A DNA stretch of 35,000 bases from Myxococcales bacterium (GCA_022563535.1 JADFNE010000022.1:1-35000); one strand, 5' to 3'; counted from the stretch's first letter, positions 10,138 to 19,877 are shown. Notes: generated from the sequence alone by a model not told the origin. Numbers and translations: made by a program.

Positions 10138-11049
10138 CTACGGTGTAGACACTTTCGCCGACGCCGGATCGAACGGATTCGCATGGCCCCCCCGATCGCC
10201 GCGCAAACTCCAGGCATCGCGCTGCCGGAGCAATTCTTCCACCAGGCGATGGTGAGTTGTATGTCCGCCGCGTTCGACGCGAACGTGACCGTGGACGGGA
10301 ACTCCGAGCAGCGATAGATCGCCAATCAGGTCCAGCACCTTGTGGCGTACGAATTCGTCTCGCCAGCGCAGTCCCCCCGGATTCATCACCCGGTCTCGAT
10401 CCAACACCACGGTGTTCGCCAGAGAGCCTCCGCGCGCCAGCCCAGCGCGACGCAGCGACTCTAGTTCGTCGAGAAAGCCGAAGGTTCGCGCGCGAGCCAC
10501 CTCGACTTCGAACGACTCCGGTCGCAGTCGCTCGATCTCGAGCTCCTGAACGCCGATCAGGGGATGTGCAAAATCGATTCGATAGGAAATTCGCAGATAC
10601 TTCGCGGGCTCGATACTGATCGACCGCAGTCCATCGCGACAGACAACCTTTCGCTCGATCTGCATCACGACACTGGGTTCGTGTTGTTCGTAGAGCCCGG
10701 CGCTGCGGATCATGTGGACAAACGGCGCAGCACTCCCGTCCATCACGGGGATCTCGGGACCGTCGACCTCGATGCGGGCATTGCTCACACCGAGGGCATA
10801 GAGCGCCGCCAGCAGATGTTCGACGGTGGAAACGCTCGCGTCACCGGTTCCCAGGGTTGTCGCGTGCGAGGTTGCGCTGACGGATTCGTGGCGGGCGACA
10901 ATCTCGCTCGAAGTCGATCCCTTGTGCCGCACGAATCGAATTCCGGTACCGACGCGGGCCGGGTGCAAGCTCAGCCGAACCGGCGCGCCCGTGTGAAGGC
11001 CAAGCCCGGTACAGCTGACTTTCTGGGCGAGGGTTCGCTGCTGGTACAA
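10138..11049 (-). CDS. lpxC: UDP-3-O-acyl-N-acetylglucosamine deacetylase LpxC
   Basis: This is the zinc amidase for the committed step of lipid A synthesis. At 303 residues it matches the family. The zinc ligands align with the E. coli enzyme: H78 in STVEHLLAAL, and H236 and D240 in FVRHKVLDLIGDL. The catalytic general base E77 and the catalytic histidine H263 (GGHTTHHRLVEEL) are present. The start is TTG at 11049-11047, preceded by GGGGAGGAAGAGG. It lies 39 bases downstream of the kinase gene on the same strand, so the two are probably one transcript. LpxC is commonly controlled by regulated proteolysis; whether the kinase matters for this is only a possibility. Confidence 0.97.
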   Translation of the reverse strand: MYQQRTLAQKVSCTGLGLHTGAPVRLSLHPARVGTGIRFVRHKGSTSSEIVARHESVSATSHATTLGTGDASVSTVEHLLAALYALGVSNARIEVDGPEIPVMDGSAAPFVHMIRSAGLYEQHEPSVVMQIERKVVCRDGLRSISIEPAKYLRISYRIDFAHPLIGVQELEIERLRPESFEVEVARARTFGFLDELESLRRAGLARGGSLANTVVLDRDRVMNPGGLRWRDEFVRHKVLDLIGDLSLLGVPVHGHVRVERGGHTTHHRLVEELLRQRDAWSLRGDRGGHANPFDPASAKVSTP

Positions 11050-11088
11050 GGGCCTCTTCCTCCCCGGGGCGTCTGCACCCCTACGACC

Positions 11089-13689
11089 TCAGCTGGACTT
11101 TACGGTTGGCGCGCTGCTTTGCCCCAGTGAGGCGCGGACCTCGACCAATATATCGCGAGCGGACTGATAACGCTGGGCCGGATCCTTCTGCATGCAGCGT
11201 GTCACAACAGCCGCCAGACCCGCCGGAAGTTCAGGTCGCAGATCTCGCACGTCGGGGGGCGGGGTGTGGACGTGGTGGTAGGGAATGTTTCCTTCCTTGA
11301 AGGGAACCGTCCCGGTGGCCATTTCGAAAATCGTGACACCCAACGAATAGATATCCGTGCGATGGTCGATATTGCGCCCCAGGGTCTGCTCGGGACTCAT
11401 GTAGTAGGGCGTTCCCGCAACCACGGTCGTCTGATTGCGACATTCTTCGAGAACCCTGGCGAGTCCAAAGTCCATGATCTTGGCCTTCTTGTCTCGCGTC
11501 CACATGGTATTGGCGCTCTTGATATCCCGATGTACGACGCGATTATCATGGGCGTACGCCATGGCCTCACAGACCTGCACGACGACATGGAGAATGCCAG
11601 CCGGCGAAATGACTCCGCGGCGGCGCAAGATTTCCTTCAGGGTGGTTCCGTCGACATACTCCATCGCGATGTAGTAGCGACCATCTTGCTCGCCGGTGTC
11701 GTAGACCGTCACGATTCCGGGGTGATTCAATTTGGCAGCGGCCTTCGCTTCGCGCATGAAGTTTTTTAGCGCTTGCGGGTTGTCCGCCAGGGTGTCGGGC
11801 AGGACCTTGTAGGCGACGATGCGGTCGAGTGCCGTGTCCTTGGCTTTGTAGACGATCCCCATGCCACCGCGGCCCAACTCGCCGACGATCTGATAGCGAC
11901 CCGGTTGGCCGCCGCCTCCAACGACACTCCGATTCGCGGTGGCACCCTCTTGCGTTTCGATTGGCGGCAGGCTCTGCACCAGATCACGGGCCTCGATCAG
12001 GCGCTGTTCGACATCGCGATAGTGGTAGTCGAAAGCGAGAATTTTCTCGAAGATCTCGACACCTTCTGCAGGTTGGTTGTCGGAGGCGTAGAGTACGGCG
12101 AGCGAGTAGAAGGCCTCGAGATTTTCTCGGGACAGGACATCGTCTCCGATGGCCTGCTTGAGTTTCTTGATCGCCAGGGAGAGCTGGCCGCGGCTGCGGA
12201 AGATGTCTCCCAGCAGTGCCGATGCCCGAGCGAATTCCGGCTTGTCGGGTTCGACTCTTTGCAATACGGAAATTGCTTCCTCGTCGACTCCCTCCCGGTG
12301 GTACACCTCGCCCGCACCCAGAAAGTTGCCCGCCTTGGCGAGGAGTTCGGCTTCCTTGTCTGAGTTTCCAACGAGTGCCCAACATTCTGCGGCTTCGGTA
12401 TACCGTTCGGCGAGTTCGAAGCACTCCCCCGCCTGGGCTCGATCGCCGGATAGCCGAAACATCTCGGCGGCCTGGACATAGCCTGACTGTTGACGATAAC
12501 AGTGCCCCGCCCGCTCGTAGTTCTCGAGTTGGCGATAAAAATCGCCCGCCTCGAGAAAGTCTCCCGCCTCCTCGAGGAACGCAGCCGCTTCTTTGATCTC
12601 CCCCAGATCTCGGTGGTGCTCACCGAGAATGCGAGCGGCGGCTTCGGTTTCGCCGAGTTCGTTCAGCGCCTCTGCGGCTCGGGGCAGTGACCCTCCGTCG
12701 CGAAACAGGGTCGCAGCCTTGGTGAACTGCTTGAGCTGCTGCGCAACCTCTCCGGCTTCGACGAACAAGCCACCCTTCTCGAGTGCAGCGAGGGCGAGTT
12801 CGGGCTCCCGGGCGCGCAAGTAGAGCTTGCCCGACTGTCCCACCAACTTATTGAGTTCCGCCATGGCCTTTGGATCACCCTTGTTGGCGTTGGCGCTCTC
12901 CTCGCCGAAGACTTTCTCGAGGCATTCGGCCGCGTGGAGCCAGGCCTTGCTCTTCACGAAACACTGCGCGGCATGGCGCAGGAAATCGGCATCTCGATAA
13001 CAGACCGCGGCCCGATGATGATCGCCGGCTTTTTCGAACATCTCCGCCGCCTGACTGGCATTGCCCAGTTCGAGGTGGCACTCGGCCGCCTTTTCCCACT
13101 CTTCCTGCTGGGCGAATATGGCGGCGGCCGAAGACGGGTTGCCCGCCCTGATATAGAGCTCGGCGGCGTCGTGGAAGCGATTTTGGTCGTGTCGAATCTC
13201 GGCCGCACGCACGTAGTCTTCCGCCTTGATGAACAAATCTGCGGCGCGATCCATCAGGTCGACCGAAAACAACAACTCGGCGGCCTCCGCGACATGCCCC
13301 TTCTTCGCCAGCGCGTTTGCGCGTCGCTGGGTCTTCTTCGCCACCGCTCGGTCGACGCTCGGAAGCCCACTGTCGGCCTTGTCAGCCCCATCGCTCTCGT
13401 CATCGTAGCGCGTGGGCAACCCGGCAAGACCCAGCAGCAACAGGCCGATCGGCGTCAGAAGAAACCGCAATCCCCCGGCCAGGCCGGCTTCAATGGTGTC
13501 CGGATAGATGATATCGAAGGGATCGGGCACGTTTGCCTCGATCATGGTGGAAACCAATTTGAACATGATTTCACTCAAGCGAAGTGAGATCGTCGCCTGA
13601 GGCGCATAGGCCCAGAGCAGTCCCGCGATGCCCGTCACCAGAAACGGCAGACTCAGCAGGGCCAGCAATGTTCGTCGTGCGATTTGCAA
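11089..13689 (-). CDS. Membrane-anchored helical-repeat Ser/Thr protein kinase
   Basis: This 866-residue protein has an unusual order, with the kinase at the C terminus. Two hydrophobic segments (about 7-28 and 73-91) come first, suggesting inner-membrane anchoring. Next come two helical-repeat blocks (136-265 and 299-484), then a TPR-like part (485-570) and a Hanks-type kinase (599-855). Kinase landmarks are the glycine loop GRGGMG (606-611), K628, E647, HRDIKSAN with D722 and N727, DFG at 740-742, and SPE (765-767) in place of APE. All catalytic residues are present, so activity is expected. The repeats have a strict 13-residue period (see findings). The start is TTG at 13689, the only early option after an in-frame stop, with a weak ribosome site. 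lpxC follows. Confidence 0.93.
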   Translation of the reverse strand: MQIARRTLLALLSLPFLVTGIAGLLWAYAPQATISLRLSEIMFKLVSTMIEANVPDPFDIIYPDTIEAGLAGGLRFLLTPIGLLLLGLAGLPTRYDDESDGADKADSGLPSVDRAVAKKTQRRANALAKKGHVAEAAELLFSVDLMDRAADLFIKAEDYVRAAEIRHDQNRFHDAAELYIRAGNPSSAAAIFAQQEEWEKAAECHLELGNASQAAEMFEKAGDHHRAAVCYRDADFLRHAAQCFVKSKAWLHAAECLEKVFGEESANANKGDPKAMAELNKLVGQSGKLYLRAREPELALAALEKGGLFVEAGEVAQQLKQFTKAATLFRDGGSLPRAAEALNELGETEAAARILGEHHRDLGEIKEAAAFLEEAGDFLEAGDFYRQLENYERAGHCYRQQSGYVQAAEMFRLSGDRAQAGECFELAERYTEAAECWALVGNSDKEAELLAKAGNFLGAGEVYHREGVDEEAISVLQRVEPDKPEFARASALLGDIFRSRGQLSLAIKKLKQAIGDDVLSRENLEAFYSLAVLYASDNQPAEGVEIFEKILAFDYHYRDVEQRLIEARDLVQSLPPIETQEGATANRSVVGGGGQPGRYQIVGELGRGGMGIVYKAKDTALDRIVAYKVLPDTLADNPQALKNFMREAKAAAKLNHPGIVTVYDTGEQDGRYYIAMEYVDGTTLKEILRRRGVISPAGILHVVVQVCEAMAYAHDNRVVHRDIKSANTMWTRDKKAKIMDFGLARVLEECRNQTTVVAGTPYYMSPEQTLGRNIDHRTDIYSLGVTIFEMATGTVPFKEGNIPYHHVHTPPPDVRDLRPELPAGLAAVVTRCMQKDPAQRYQSARDILVEVRASLGQSSAPTVKSS

Positions 13690-13745
13690 TCTCGTCGAGC
13701 CTTTTCAAGTTCAGGGTCAAGCAGCAAGTGGGGATGCGTCCCTGT

Positions 13746-13755
13746 GCAATATTGC
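13746..13755. promoter_or_regulatory. 10-bp palindrome upstream of the kinase gene
   Basis: GCAATATTGC is a perfect palindrome centred about 60 bases upstream of the kinase start, inside the 293-nt spacer that separates it from ruvB. Position and symmetry fit a regulator site, but no family-specific match is claimed. Confidence 0.25.
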
Positions 13756-13982
13756 GCCCGATCCCAGACCGGCCTCACAACACGCACCTCCACACCCTGT
13801 CTATCGGTGGGCCCTTAAGTTGTCCTGAGAGGTCTTCACCCCAACTCCGGGTCCATCTGGCCATAATGGGGGTGGGTCGTGGGGGGATCGTCCTGGGCTT
13901 CGACGGCGTGCGTATCTTCGCTCTCGCCTACAAAACCCTCGCCTGAGAACCGTCGTGATTCCCGCGGGTAACTGGCTGGCTG

Positions 13983-15050
13983 CTAGATCAAGCTGCCCTG
14001 GCCGTTTGGATTCACTCTGGCCGGCCCCGGGCCCGGGGCGAAGCCCAGGTACAGGCGGGCGTGCCGGGTGGCGACTCGTCCGCGGGGAGTGCGATCCAAA
14101 AAACCGCGATGGATCAGGAAGGGTTCGACCACGTCTTCGAGGGTGCCCTTGTCCTCGCCGACCGCCGCTGCGAGGGTTTCGAGGCCAACTGGCCCTCCGT
14201 CGAATTTTTCGATCAATGTCATGAGAAAACTACGGTCGAGACGGTCGAAACCTTCTTCGTCGACGTCGAGCCTCTCGAGCGCATCGCGGGTACACGGGCC
14301 GTCAATCTCGGCACTCGTGCCCTCGGCGACCTCCGCGAAGTCTCGCACCCGACGCAGCAGTCGGTTGGCAATACGCGGAGTTCCACGCGATCGGCTCGCA
14401 ATCTCACCCGCCGCCGAATCGGTCACCTGAAGCCCCAGCACGCGGCTCGAACGCGTGACGATCTTTTGCAGATCCTCCACCGGGTAGTACTCGAGGCGCG
14501 CGCTCCAGCCAAAGCGATCGCGCAGAGGCGAGGTCAGCAGGCCGGCGCGGGTCGTGGCCCCAATGAGGGTGAAGCGGGGTAGATCGAGCCGAATCGAGCG
14601 TGCGCTGGGTCCCTCGCCGATCAGGATGTCGAGTTGAAAGTCCTCCATGGCGGGATAGAGGATCTCCTCGACGGTGGCGGTCAGACGGTGGATTTCGTCG
14701 ATGAAGAGAACGTCACCGGATTCGAGGTTGGAAAGCAGGGCCGCGAGATCGCCGGGACGTTCGATGGCCGGGCCGCTCGTGGCACGAAATTGTGCGCCCA
14801 TTTCGTTGGCGACGATCCGCGCGAGAGAAGTCTTGCCCAGGCCCGGAGGACCGTAGAAGAGCAGATGATCGAGGGCCTCTTCCCGCTCTCGGGCCGCCCG
14901 CACAAAGACGGACAGATTCTCGCGCAAACGGGTCTGGCCGATCATTTCGTCGAGGGTCTCGGGGCGCAGACTCTGTTCGCTGCGCTTCTCGGTCTCGAAT
15001 GGCTCGGGCGAAATCAGGCCTCGGCTCTCTGCTTCAACTTCAATCGTCAT
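13983..15050 (-). CDS. ruvB: Holliday junction branch migration ATPase RuvB
   Basis: This AAA+ motor drives RuvA-bound Holliday junctions. It has 355 residues, normal length. Walker A is GPPGLGKT (67-74), Walker B ends DEIH (118-121), and sensor 1 is GATTRAG (164-170). The [19 protein letters not shown] segment carries the sensor 2 arginine, and a C-terminal winged helix ends [15 protein letters not shown]. The N-terminal [11 protein letters not shown] is typical. Its ATG (15050-15048) overlaps the ruvA stop in an ATGA, so translation is coupled. It is the last gene of a yebC-ruvC-ruvA-ruvB group. Confidence 0.98.
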   Translation of the reverse strand: MTIEVEAESRGLISPEPFETEKRSEQSLRPETLDEMIGQTRLRENLSVFVRAAREREEALDHLLFYGPPGLGKTSLARIVANEMGAQFRATSGPAIERPGDLAALLSNLESGDVLFIDEIHRLTATVEEILYPAMEDFQLDILIGEGPSARSIRLDLPRFTLIGATTRAGLLTSPLRDRFGWSARLEYYPVEDLQKIVTRSSRVLGLQVTDSAAGEIASRSRGTPRIANRLLRRVRDFAEVAEGTSAEIDGPCTRDALERLDVDEEGFDRLDRSFLMTLIEKFDGGPVGLETLAAAVGEDKGTLEDVVEPFLIHRGFLDRTPRGRVATRHARLYLGFAPGPGPARVNPNGQGSLI

Positions 15051-15670
15051 CGCGCAAGCCTCCGCAACGCATTGCGAATGAGTTCTTCGATCGAGGCGCC
15101 AGCACCCAATTCAGCTGCCGCAGCGTCGACCACTCGCTCTGCCTGTGCTTTGGGATAACCGAGATTGAGCAGCGCCGAAAGCGCCTGAGCGCGGGTTTCG
15201 ACATCTGCGTCCGCCGCGGGTACGGCGCGGGGCGGAAGTCCCGCCCCGGCGCTTTCGCTGGACGCGAGTTCGGCGGCTCTCTCCTTGAGTTCGACCACCA
15301 TGCGCTCGGCCAACTTCTTGCCGACGCCCGGGGCGCTGCACAGCAGCTTTATATCTCCGTCTCGCAGGCCGCCGACAACTTGTTCGGGATCGATCCCCGA
15401 GAGAATCGTCTGCGCGAGCTTCGGGCCCACGCGGTTGGCTTTGAGGAGCAATTCGAAGATTTCGCGCTCCCGAGCGGTCGCAAAACCGTAGAGCAGCAGC
15501 GCGTCCTCACGGGCCACGGTCTTGGCGTAGATCGAGACGGTCTTTCCAATGTCGGGCAAGTTGCCAAACGTCGAAAGCGAGATCAGCAGCTCGTATCCAA
15601 CGCCGCGCACGTCGACCACGACGCGTTCCGGCAGCTTCTCTCGCAGGGTTCCCTCGAGCCATGAAATCAT
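15047..15670 (-). CDS. ruvA: Holliday junction DNA helicase subunit RuvA
   Basis: This 207-residue protein forms the tetramer that holds the four-way junction. The N-terminal OB-fold begins [12 protein letters not shown] and contains [10 protein letters not shown]. Two helix-hairpin-helix motifs follow ([10 protein letters not shown] and [17 protein letters not shown]). The C-terminal domain that contacts RuvB (from about 155) carries [16 protein letters not shown]. The ATG at 15670-15668 overlaps the ruvC stop (ATGA), and the stop overlaps the ruvB start in the same way. This is an ordinary, tightly packed resolvasome operon. Confidence 0.98.
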   Translation of the reverse strand: MISWLEGTLREKLPERVVVDVRGVGYELLISLSTFGNLPDIGKTVSIYAKTVAREDALLLYGFATAREREIFELLLKANRVGPKLAQTILSGIDPEQVVGGLRDGDIKLLCSAPGVGKKLAERMVVELKERAAELASSESAGAGLPPRAVPAADADVETRAQALSALLNLGYPKAQAERVVDAAAAELGAGASIEELIRNALRRLAR

Positions 15671-16215
15671 CGCGCGGTGCTCGTCGCGAACTGGCTGCGG
15701 GCTCGGGGACGGCGACGGCCGCGGGAATTCCGCACCCCCAATCCGGCCAGTTTTCCAGCGTGGGCCTGGCAGATTGCGATCGCGAGGGCATCGGCGGCGT
15801 CGCTGGGCGGAACTTTGGAAAGGTCGAGCAGACGCTTCACCATGGCCTGGATCTGGAGCTTGGTCGCCGCTCCCGTACCGACCAGCGCCTTCTTGACCTC
15901 CCGAGCCGAAAGCTCGTGGACCGGCAGCGCACCGGTCCCGAGAGCGGTGAGGGCCGCACCGCGAGCCTGGCCGAGGATCAGTGCCGACCTCACATTGACC
16001 GCGACGAAGACTTGCTCGATCGCGCAGGCCGCCGGCTGGAACTCGCTTACGACCTGCAGAATTTCTCGATGGATAAAGCTCAGTCGCTCGGCGGTCTGGG
16101 CTGATTTTGGCGGACGAATGACGCCGTGGGCGACGTGCCGGAGCTGCCCCCCGGAATAATCGACCACACCGTAGCCGGTTGCATTGGAGCCTGGGTCAAT
16201 CCCGAGAATTCTCAT
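15667..16215 (-). CDS. ruvC: Crossover junction endodeoxyribonuclease RuvC
   Basis: This is the metal-dependent nuclease that resolves Holliday junctions. With the ATG at 16215 it has 182 residues and begins MRILGIDPGSNATGYG, the normal family N terminus. An in-frame GTG at 16242 would add nine residues overlapping the yebC stop and is less likely. The four acidic metal ligands are D7, E67 (AIEQVF), D139 and D142 (PSDAADALAIAICQ). The C-terminal ~20 residues are basic (RGRRRPRARS). It starts 26 bases after yebC. Confidence 0.96.
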   Translation of the reverse strand: MRILGIDPGSNATGYGVVDYSGGQLRHVAHGVIRPPKSAQTAERLSFIHREILQVVSEFQPAACAIEQVFVAVNVRSALILGQARGAALTALGTGALPVHELSAREVKKALVGTGAATKLQIQAMVKRLLDLSKVPPSDAADALAIAICQAHAGKLAGLGVRNSRGRRRPRARSQFATSTAR

Positions 16216-16241
16216 CCCTGCCCTTTGTCGCCAAGCAGTCA

Positions 16242-16988
16242 CTACGCAAGCCGCGCCATCTCCGCGTCAGAGATGTCAAAGTTTGCGTAGACGTTTTGCA
16301 CATCGTCGAGTTCTTCGAGGGCTTCCATCAGATTCAACATGCTTTCCGCCTGCGGGCCGGCGAGTTCGACCGACGTAGACGGAACCATGCTCACCTCCGC
16401 GTTTGCGCAGGTAAATCCCTGTCCGCCGAGGATTTCCTGAATTTTGGAAAGCTCTGCGGGGAGCGTCACCACCTCGATGCCATCGCCGCCGTCGGATACA
16501 TCCTCGACCCCGGCCTCCATCGCCGCTTCCATCAGGGAGTCCTTGTCCAATCCCTCGGCATCGAAACTGAGAATGCCCTTCTTCTCAAATAGATACCCGA
16601 CGCAACCCGTGGCACCCAGGTTCCCGCCTCGTTTGCTGAGGACGTGGCGCACCTCGCCCACGGTCCGGTTCTTGTTGTCGGAGAGGGTCTCGATCAAGAG
16701 CGCGACGCCGCCCGGGCCGTAGCCCTCGTAGATGAATTCGTCGTAGGCCGCGGAATCCCCCCCGCCAACGCCCTTTTCGATTGCGCGCTTGATGTTGTCT
16801 TTGGGCATGTTCGCGCCCTTGGCCTTGTCGATCACCAGGCGCAGGCGCGGATTGCCGTCGGGATCCCCACCCCCGATTGAAGCTGCCGTAGAAATCTCGC
16901 GAATCAGTTTGGTGAAAATCTTGCCGCGCTTGGCGTCGAGCGCGCCCTTCTTTCGCTTGATCGTGGACCATTTCGAGTGGCCTGACAT
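16242..16988 (-). CDS. yebC: YebC/TACO1 family protein
   Basis: This 248-residue protein has the family signature start [27 protein letters not shown] (only the MSGHSKW and KRGKIF parts are needed for recognition), then [23 protein letters not shown] and LSDNKNRT. Family members have been described as DNA-binding regulators and, more recently, as translation factors that help ribosomes through proline stretches; the sequence alone does not choose. An upstream frame opening at 17081 would add 31 residues outside the family; ATG at 16988 gives the canonical N terminus. Placement before ruvC is common in bacteria. Confidence 0.96.
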   Translation of the reverse strand: MSGHSKWSTIKRKKGALDAKRGKIFTKLIREISTAASIGGGDPDGNPRLRLVIDKAKGANMPKDNIKRAIEKGVGGGDSAAYDEFIYEGYGPGGVALLIETLSDNKNRTVGEVRHVLSKRGGNLGATGCVGYLFEKKGILSFDAEGLDKDSLMEAAMEAGVEDVSDGGDGIEVVTLPAELSKIQEILGGQGFTCANAEVSMVPSTSVELAGPQAESMLNLMEALEELDDVQNVYANFDISDAEMARLA

Positions 16989-17306
16989 GGTGTCTTCTGC
17001 GTCCTCGTGATGCGGGCCAGGAGCCTCGAAATGGCTTCGAACTCTCGGATCTGGGCCTGTGGAGTAGTGCTGCGGATGCACTCTAGCAATTTGGGGGCGA
17101 AAGGCCGTGTTGACGCCTCGGTCAGCGCCGGCAACAGCGAATTTGAAGGCATTCAGAAGCTGTTCCGTTCGACCGATATCTCTCGATGACGTTCTGCGCC
17201 CCCATGGGGTACAGAAAGCGGATTTGAGAAAACAGGCACTGGTTGCGCGGGCAGGCTGCGAGCTTCGAGTGCCGTCAAGCTGAGCTGAAAAAATAGGGAG
17301 CTGGGT
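16989..17306. other. Non-coding divergent region between yebC and the Hsp70 gene
   Basis: This 318-nt spacer carries the promoters of the yebC-ruv group (minus) and the chaperone pair (plus). I see no heat-shock CIRCE element (TTAGCACTC inverted repeat) and no convincing sigma-32 site. AGGGAG at 17295-17300 is the ribosome site for the GTG at 17307. Open frames in it look spurious. Confidence 0.5.
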
Positions 17307-19358
17307 GTGGCAGACCTTGCAATTGGCATCGATCTCGGGACGAGCAACTCGTGCGTCTCAATTATGCGCAACAACAAGCTCGAGGTGCTTTCGAACGCCT
17401 TTGGTGAGAAGACCACTGCGAGCGTCGTGGCCTTCCACGAGGACGGCTCCATTACCGTCGGCAACGCTGCCCGGGCCAACATCATTCACCATCCAGCTTC
17501 CACGGTCTCGTCGGCCAAGCGATTGATCGGCCGCTACCACTTCTCGGAAGAAGTTCGCAAGGCACAGGCGATCTGTTCCTACAAGATCGTGGAAGGACCA
17601 AACCACGGCGTCCGCATTCATGTCCGGGACGAAGATTTTTCTTTGCCCGAGATCTCCGCCATGGTGCTGCGGGAGATGAAGCAGGTCGCCGAAGCTCGTC
17701 TCAACAAAGAGGTCACGAAGGCAGTGATCACGGTGCCCGCCTACTTCAATGACAACCAGAGACAGGCGACCAAGGACGCCGGACAAATCGCCGGCCTCGA
17801 GGTACTGCGCATCCTCAACGAGCCGACCGCGGCTGCACTGGCCTACGGTTTTGGCAAGGGTCTTGAACAGAAGGTCGCGATATACGATCTCGGCGGCGGT
17901 ACGTTCGACATCTCGGTGCTCGAGATCGGTCAGGATGTGTTCGAGGTATTGTCGACCTGTGGTGACACCTTCCTCGGAGGTGACGATTTCGACGATCGCA
18001 TTCTCGACCTGTTGGCCGACGAATTCGTAGCCAAAGAAGGCATCAACCCCCGCAATGATCCCTATGCCCTCGAAAAGCTCAAAGTTGCCGCGGAAGCGGC
18101 CAAGCGGGGCCTGTCGGTAGAAGACGAGGTCGAAATCCGAATTCCCGACTTGCTCGTCGGCGAAGATGGCGAAACGCGATCTCTCGAGCGCACCATTACC
18201 ACCCAAGAGTTCGGCGAACTGGTGCAGGATCTCGTGGGGCGCACCTTCAAGGTATGCGACGAGGCGCTGCAGCAGGCTGACCTGACTGTGCGTGACCTCG
18301 ACGGCATCATCCTGGTCGGGGGTCCAACTCGTCTACCCATCATCCGCGATGCTGTGAAGAGCTACTTCCAGCAAGAACCTCAGTTGAACGTCGATCCAGA
18401 CGAGGTCGTCGCCATGGGCGCCGCGATTCACGCGGCCTCGTTGGTCAGCTCCACTCAAGACGCCTATCTACTCGACGTGACGCCGTTGGATCTGCGCATT
18501 GGTGTTGCCGGCGGGCTGGCCGAACCGATCATCGAACGCAACACACCCGTGCCGATCGAGCAGAGCCGCAGTTTCAGCCCGTTCAAGGACTTTCAGGAGT
18601 CGGTCAAGCTGAAGGTTTACCAGGGTGGCTCGCGCCAATCCGAAGAGAACGAGTTGTTGGGGCAGTTCGAGTTTTCAGGTTTCACCCCGGGTCCGCGCAG
18701 CAAGACTTCAATTGAGGTTCGCTTCGAAATCAACGCCGACGGAATTGTAAACGTGATCGCGCGCGATCCCGCAAGCGGGCAGGAAGCCTCCACCAAAATC
18801 ACACTTTCTTCGGGCCTCAGCGACAACGAGATAGACTCGATCATCACTCGCAACCGCAGTGCGGACATCATACAGACAGGGTCCGATCTGGACGAGCTCA
18901 AAGCCCCGTCGCTCGAGACGCCCACCGAAGACGACGGCGAACTCGAGCTGCTGGCGGATAACGACGACGCTTTCGATGATCTCGAAGACATCGACGAAGC
19001 AGAACTCGACAACATCGACGAAGTAGAACTCGACAACATCGACGAGGTAGAACTCGACTCCATCGCGAGCGAAGTCGTCGAAGATTCAAACTCGATCGGC
19101 CGGAACGAAGACATGGAATCAATAGACGACGATGACTTTTTGGCTCTCGACCTCGAGGATGAGGCTGCGGGCCCGGCGATCGGCGCGGTCAAGCTAAAGA
19201 CGGTGGCGGTCGCTCCCGAGCTGCCCAAGGCCCCGGGCGCAGATGTGGACCCCGATACCAGTCTGATCCAGGGAATCGAACAGGTCCAGAAGGCAAAGGA
19301 CGATCTGTTCGATCGTTCCGACGATGTCGACCTCGCGGACGCGGAGCTAGAGGAGTAG
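17307..19358 (+). CDS. Hsp70 (DnaK-like) chaperone with acidic tail in place of the lid
   Basis: This is a 683-residue ATP-dependent chaperone. The nucleotide-binding domain (1-380) has phosphate-1 GIDLGTSNS (7-15), the connect motif around [16 protein letters not shown], phosphate-2 [11 protein letters not shown] (193-203) and adenosine motif LVGGPTRLP (336-344). A linker (LLDVTPLDL, 388-396) leads to a beta-sandwich substrate domain ending near 510. The normal ~100-residue alpha-helical lid does not follow. Residues 525-683 are instead very acidic, include three 8-residue repeats IDEVELDN (562-585) and end DLADAELEE without an EEVD. It is thus not the housekeeping DnaK in form. GTG start with AGGGAG six bases upstream. 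A J-domain gene follows after six bases. Dedicated DnaK homologues affect surface polysaccharide and motility in Myxococcus (SglK, StkA), a possible but unproven parallel. Confidence 0.92.
   Translation: MADLAIGIDLGTSNSCVSIMRNNKLEVLSNAFGEKTTASVVAFHEDGSITVGNAARANIIHHPASTVSSAKRLIGRYHFSEEVRKAQAICSYKIVEGPNHGVRIHVRDEDFSLPEISAMVLREMKQVAEARLNKEVTKAVITVPAYFNDNQRQATKDAGQIAGLEVLRILNEPTAAALAYGFGKGLEQKVAIYDLGGGTFDISVLEIGQDVFEVLSTCGDTFLGGDDFDDRILDLLADEFVAKEGINPRNDPYALEKLKVAAEAAKRGLSVEDEVEIRIPDLLVGEDGETRSLERTITTQEFGELVQDLVGRTFKVCDEALQQADLTVRDLDGIILVGGPTRLPIIRDAVKSYFQQEPQLNVDPDEVVAMGAAIHAASLVSSTQDAYLLDVTPLDLRIGVAGGLAEPIIERNTPVPIEQSRSFSPFKDFQESVKLKVYQGGSRQSEENELLGQFEFSGFTPGPRSKTSIEVRFEINADGIVNVIARDPASGQEASTKITLSSGLSDNEIDSIITRNRSADIIQTGSDLDELKAPSLETPTEDDGELELLADNDDAFDDLEDIDEAELDNIDEVELDNIDEVELDSIASEVVEDSNSIGRNEDMESIDDDDFLALDLEDEAAGPAIGAVKLKTVAVAPELPKAPGADVDPDTSLIQGIEQVQKAKDDLFDRSDDVDLADAELEE
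18990..19061 (+). repeat. In-frame 24-nt tandem repeat, three copies
   Basis: Three consecutive 24-nt units encode I-D-E-(A/V)-E-L-D-(N/S) inside the acidic tail of the Hsp70-like gene. Copies 2 and 3 differ only at a few positions, so the array arose recently enough to expand or contract between strains. Confidence 0.85.
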
Positions 19359-19364
19359 GCGAGA

Positions 19365-19877
19365 TTGTCGGATCTGAGTCGCCTTGAGATTGAAGCACTC
19401 GCCAAGATCATGGACGAGCTCGACTACTACCGCCTCTTGAATGTCGAGAAGGAGGTATCGAGCCGCGATCTAAAGCTCGCCTACTACCAGAACGCGCGAA
19501 CCTACCACCCAGATGCCAACCGTACATTGGACGCACCGACCCAGGAGCATTGTCATCAGATCTCGAAGGTCATGACCGAGGCCTACTGTGTGTTGCGCGA
19601 TCCGCGAAAGCGCGCGGCCTACGACCTGCATCTCGAATCCGGCGAGGGACTGCGCATACAACTTGCGGCCGCTCGCGCGGCGCACGCCAAGATCCAGTCC
19701 GAGAGGCGCATGGGCACCACGCCCCAGGGCAAGCAGTTTTTGCTCAAAGCCGAAGATGATATTCGGCGGGACAACATTCCAGGCGCCATCCAGAACTTGC
19801 AGATGGCCCTCACCTTCGAACCCGGCAACAACGGCTTCAAAGAGATGCTTGAAGAATTGCGGAAGAAGACGAGTTAG
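19365..19877 (+). CDS. J-domain co-chaperone with TPR-like C terminus
   Basis: This 170-residue protein has a J domain at about 19-86: DYYRLLNV, then LKLAYYQNARTYHPDAN with the HPD motif at 48-50, then AYCVLRDPRKRAAYD. It lacks the Gly/Phe region, zinc domain and C-terminal domains of DnaJ. Residues 120-168 form a single TPR-like hairpin (LKAEDDIRRDNIPGAIQNLQMALTFEPGN). The J domain should stimulate the ATPase of the Hsp70 encoded just upstream, with the TPR part contacting a client or the acidic tail. The start is TTG at 19365; GAGGAG overlapping the end of the Hsp70 gene serves as ribosome site, and the gap is six bases, so coupling is likely. Confidence 0.9.
   Translation: MSDLSRLEIEALAKIMDELDYYRLLNVEKEVSSRDLKLAYYQNARTYHPDANRTLDAPTQEHCHQISKVMTEAYCVLRDPRKRAAYDLHLESGEGLRIQLAAARAAHAKIQSERRMGTTPQGKQFLLKAEDDIRRDNIPGAIQNLQMALTFEPGNNGFKEMLEELRKKTS

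Noticed and set aside
17245-17262. Sigma-54-like GGCAC...TTGC upstream of the Hsp70 gene
   Set aside because: Only eight bases separate the GG and GC elements; ten are required.
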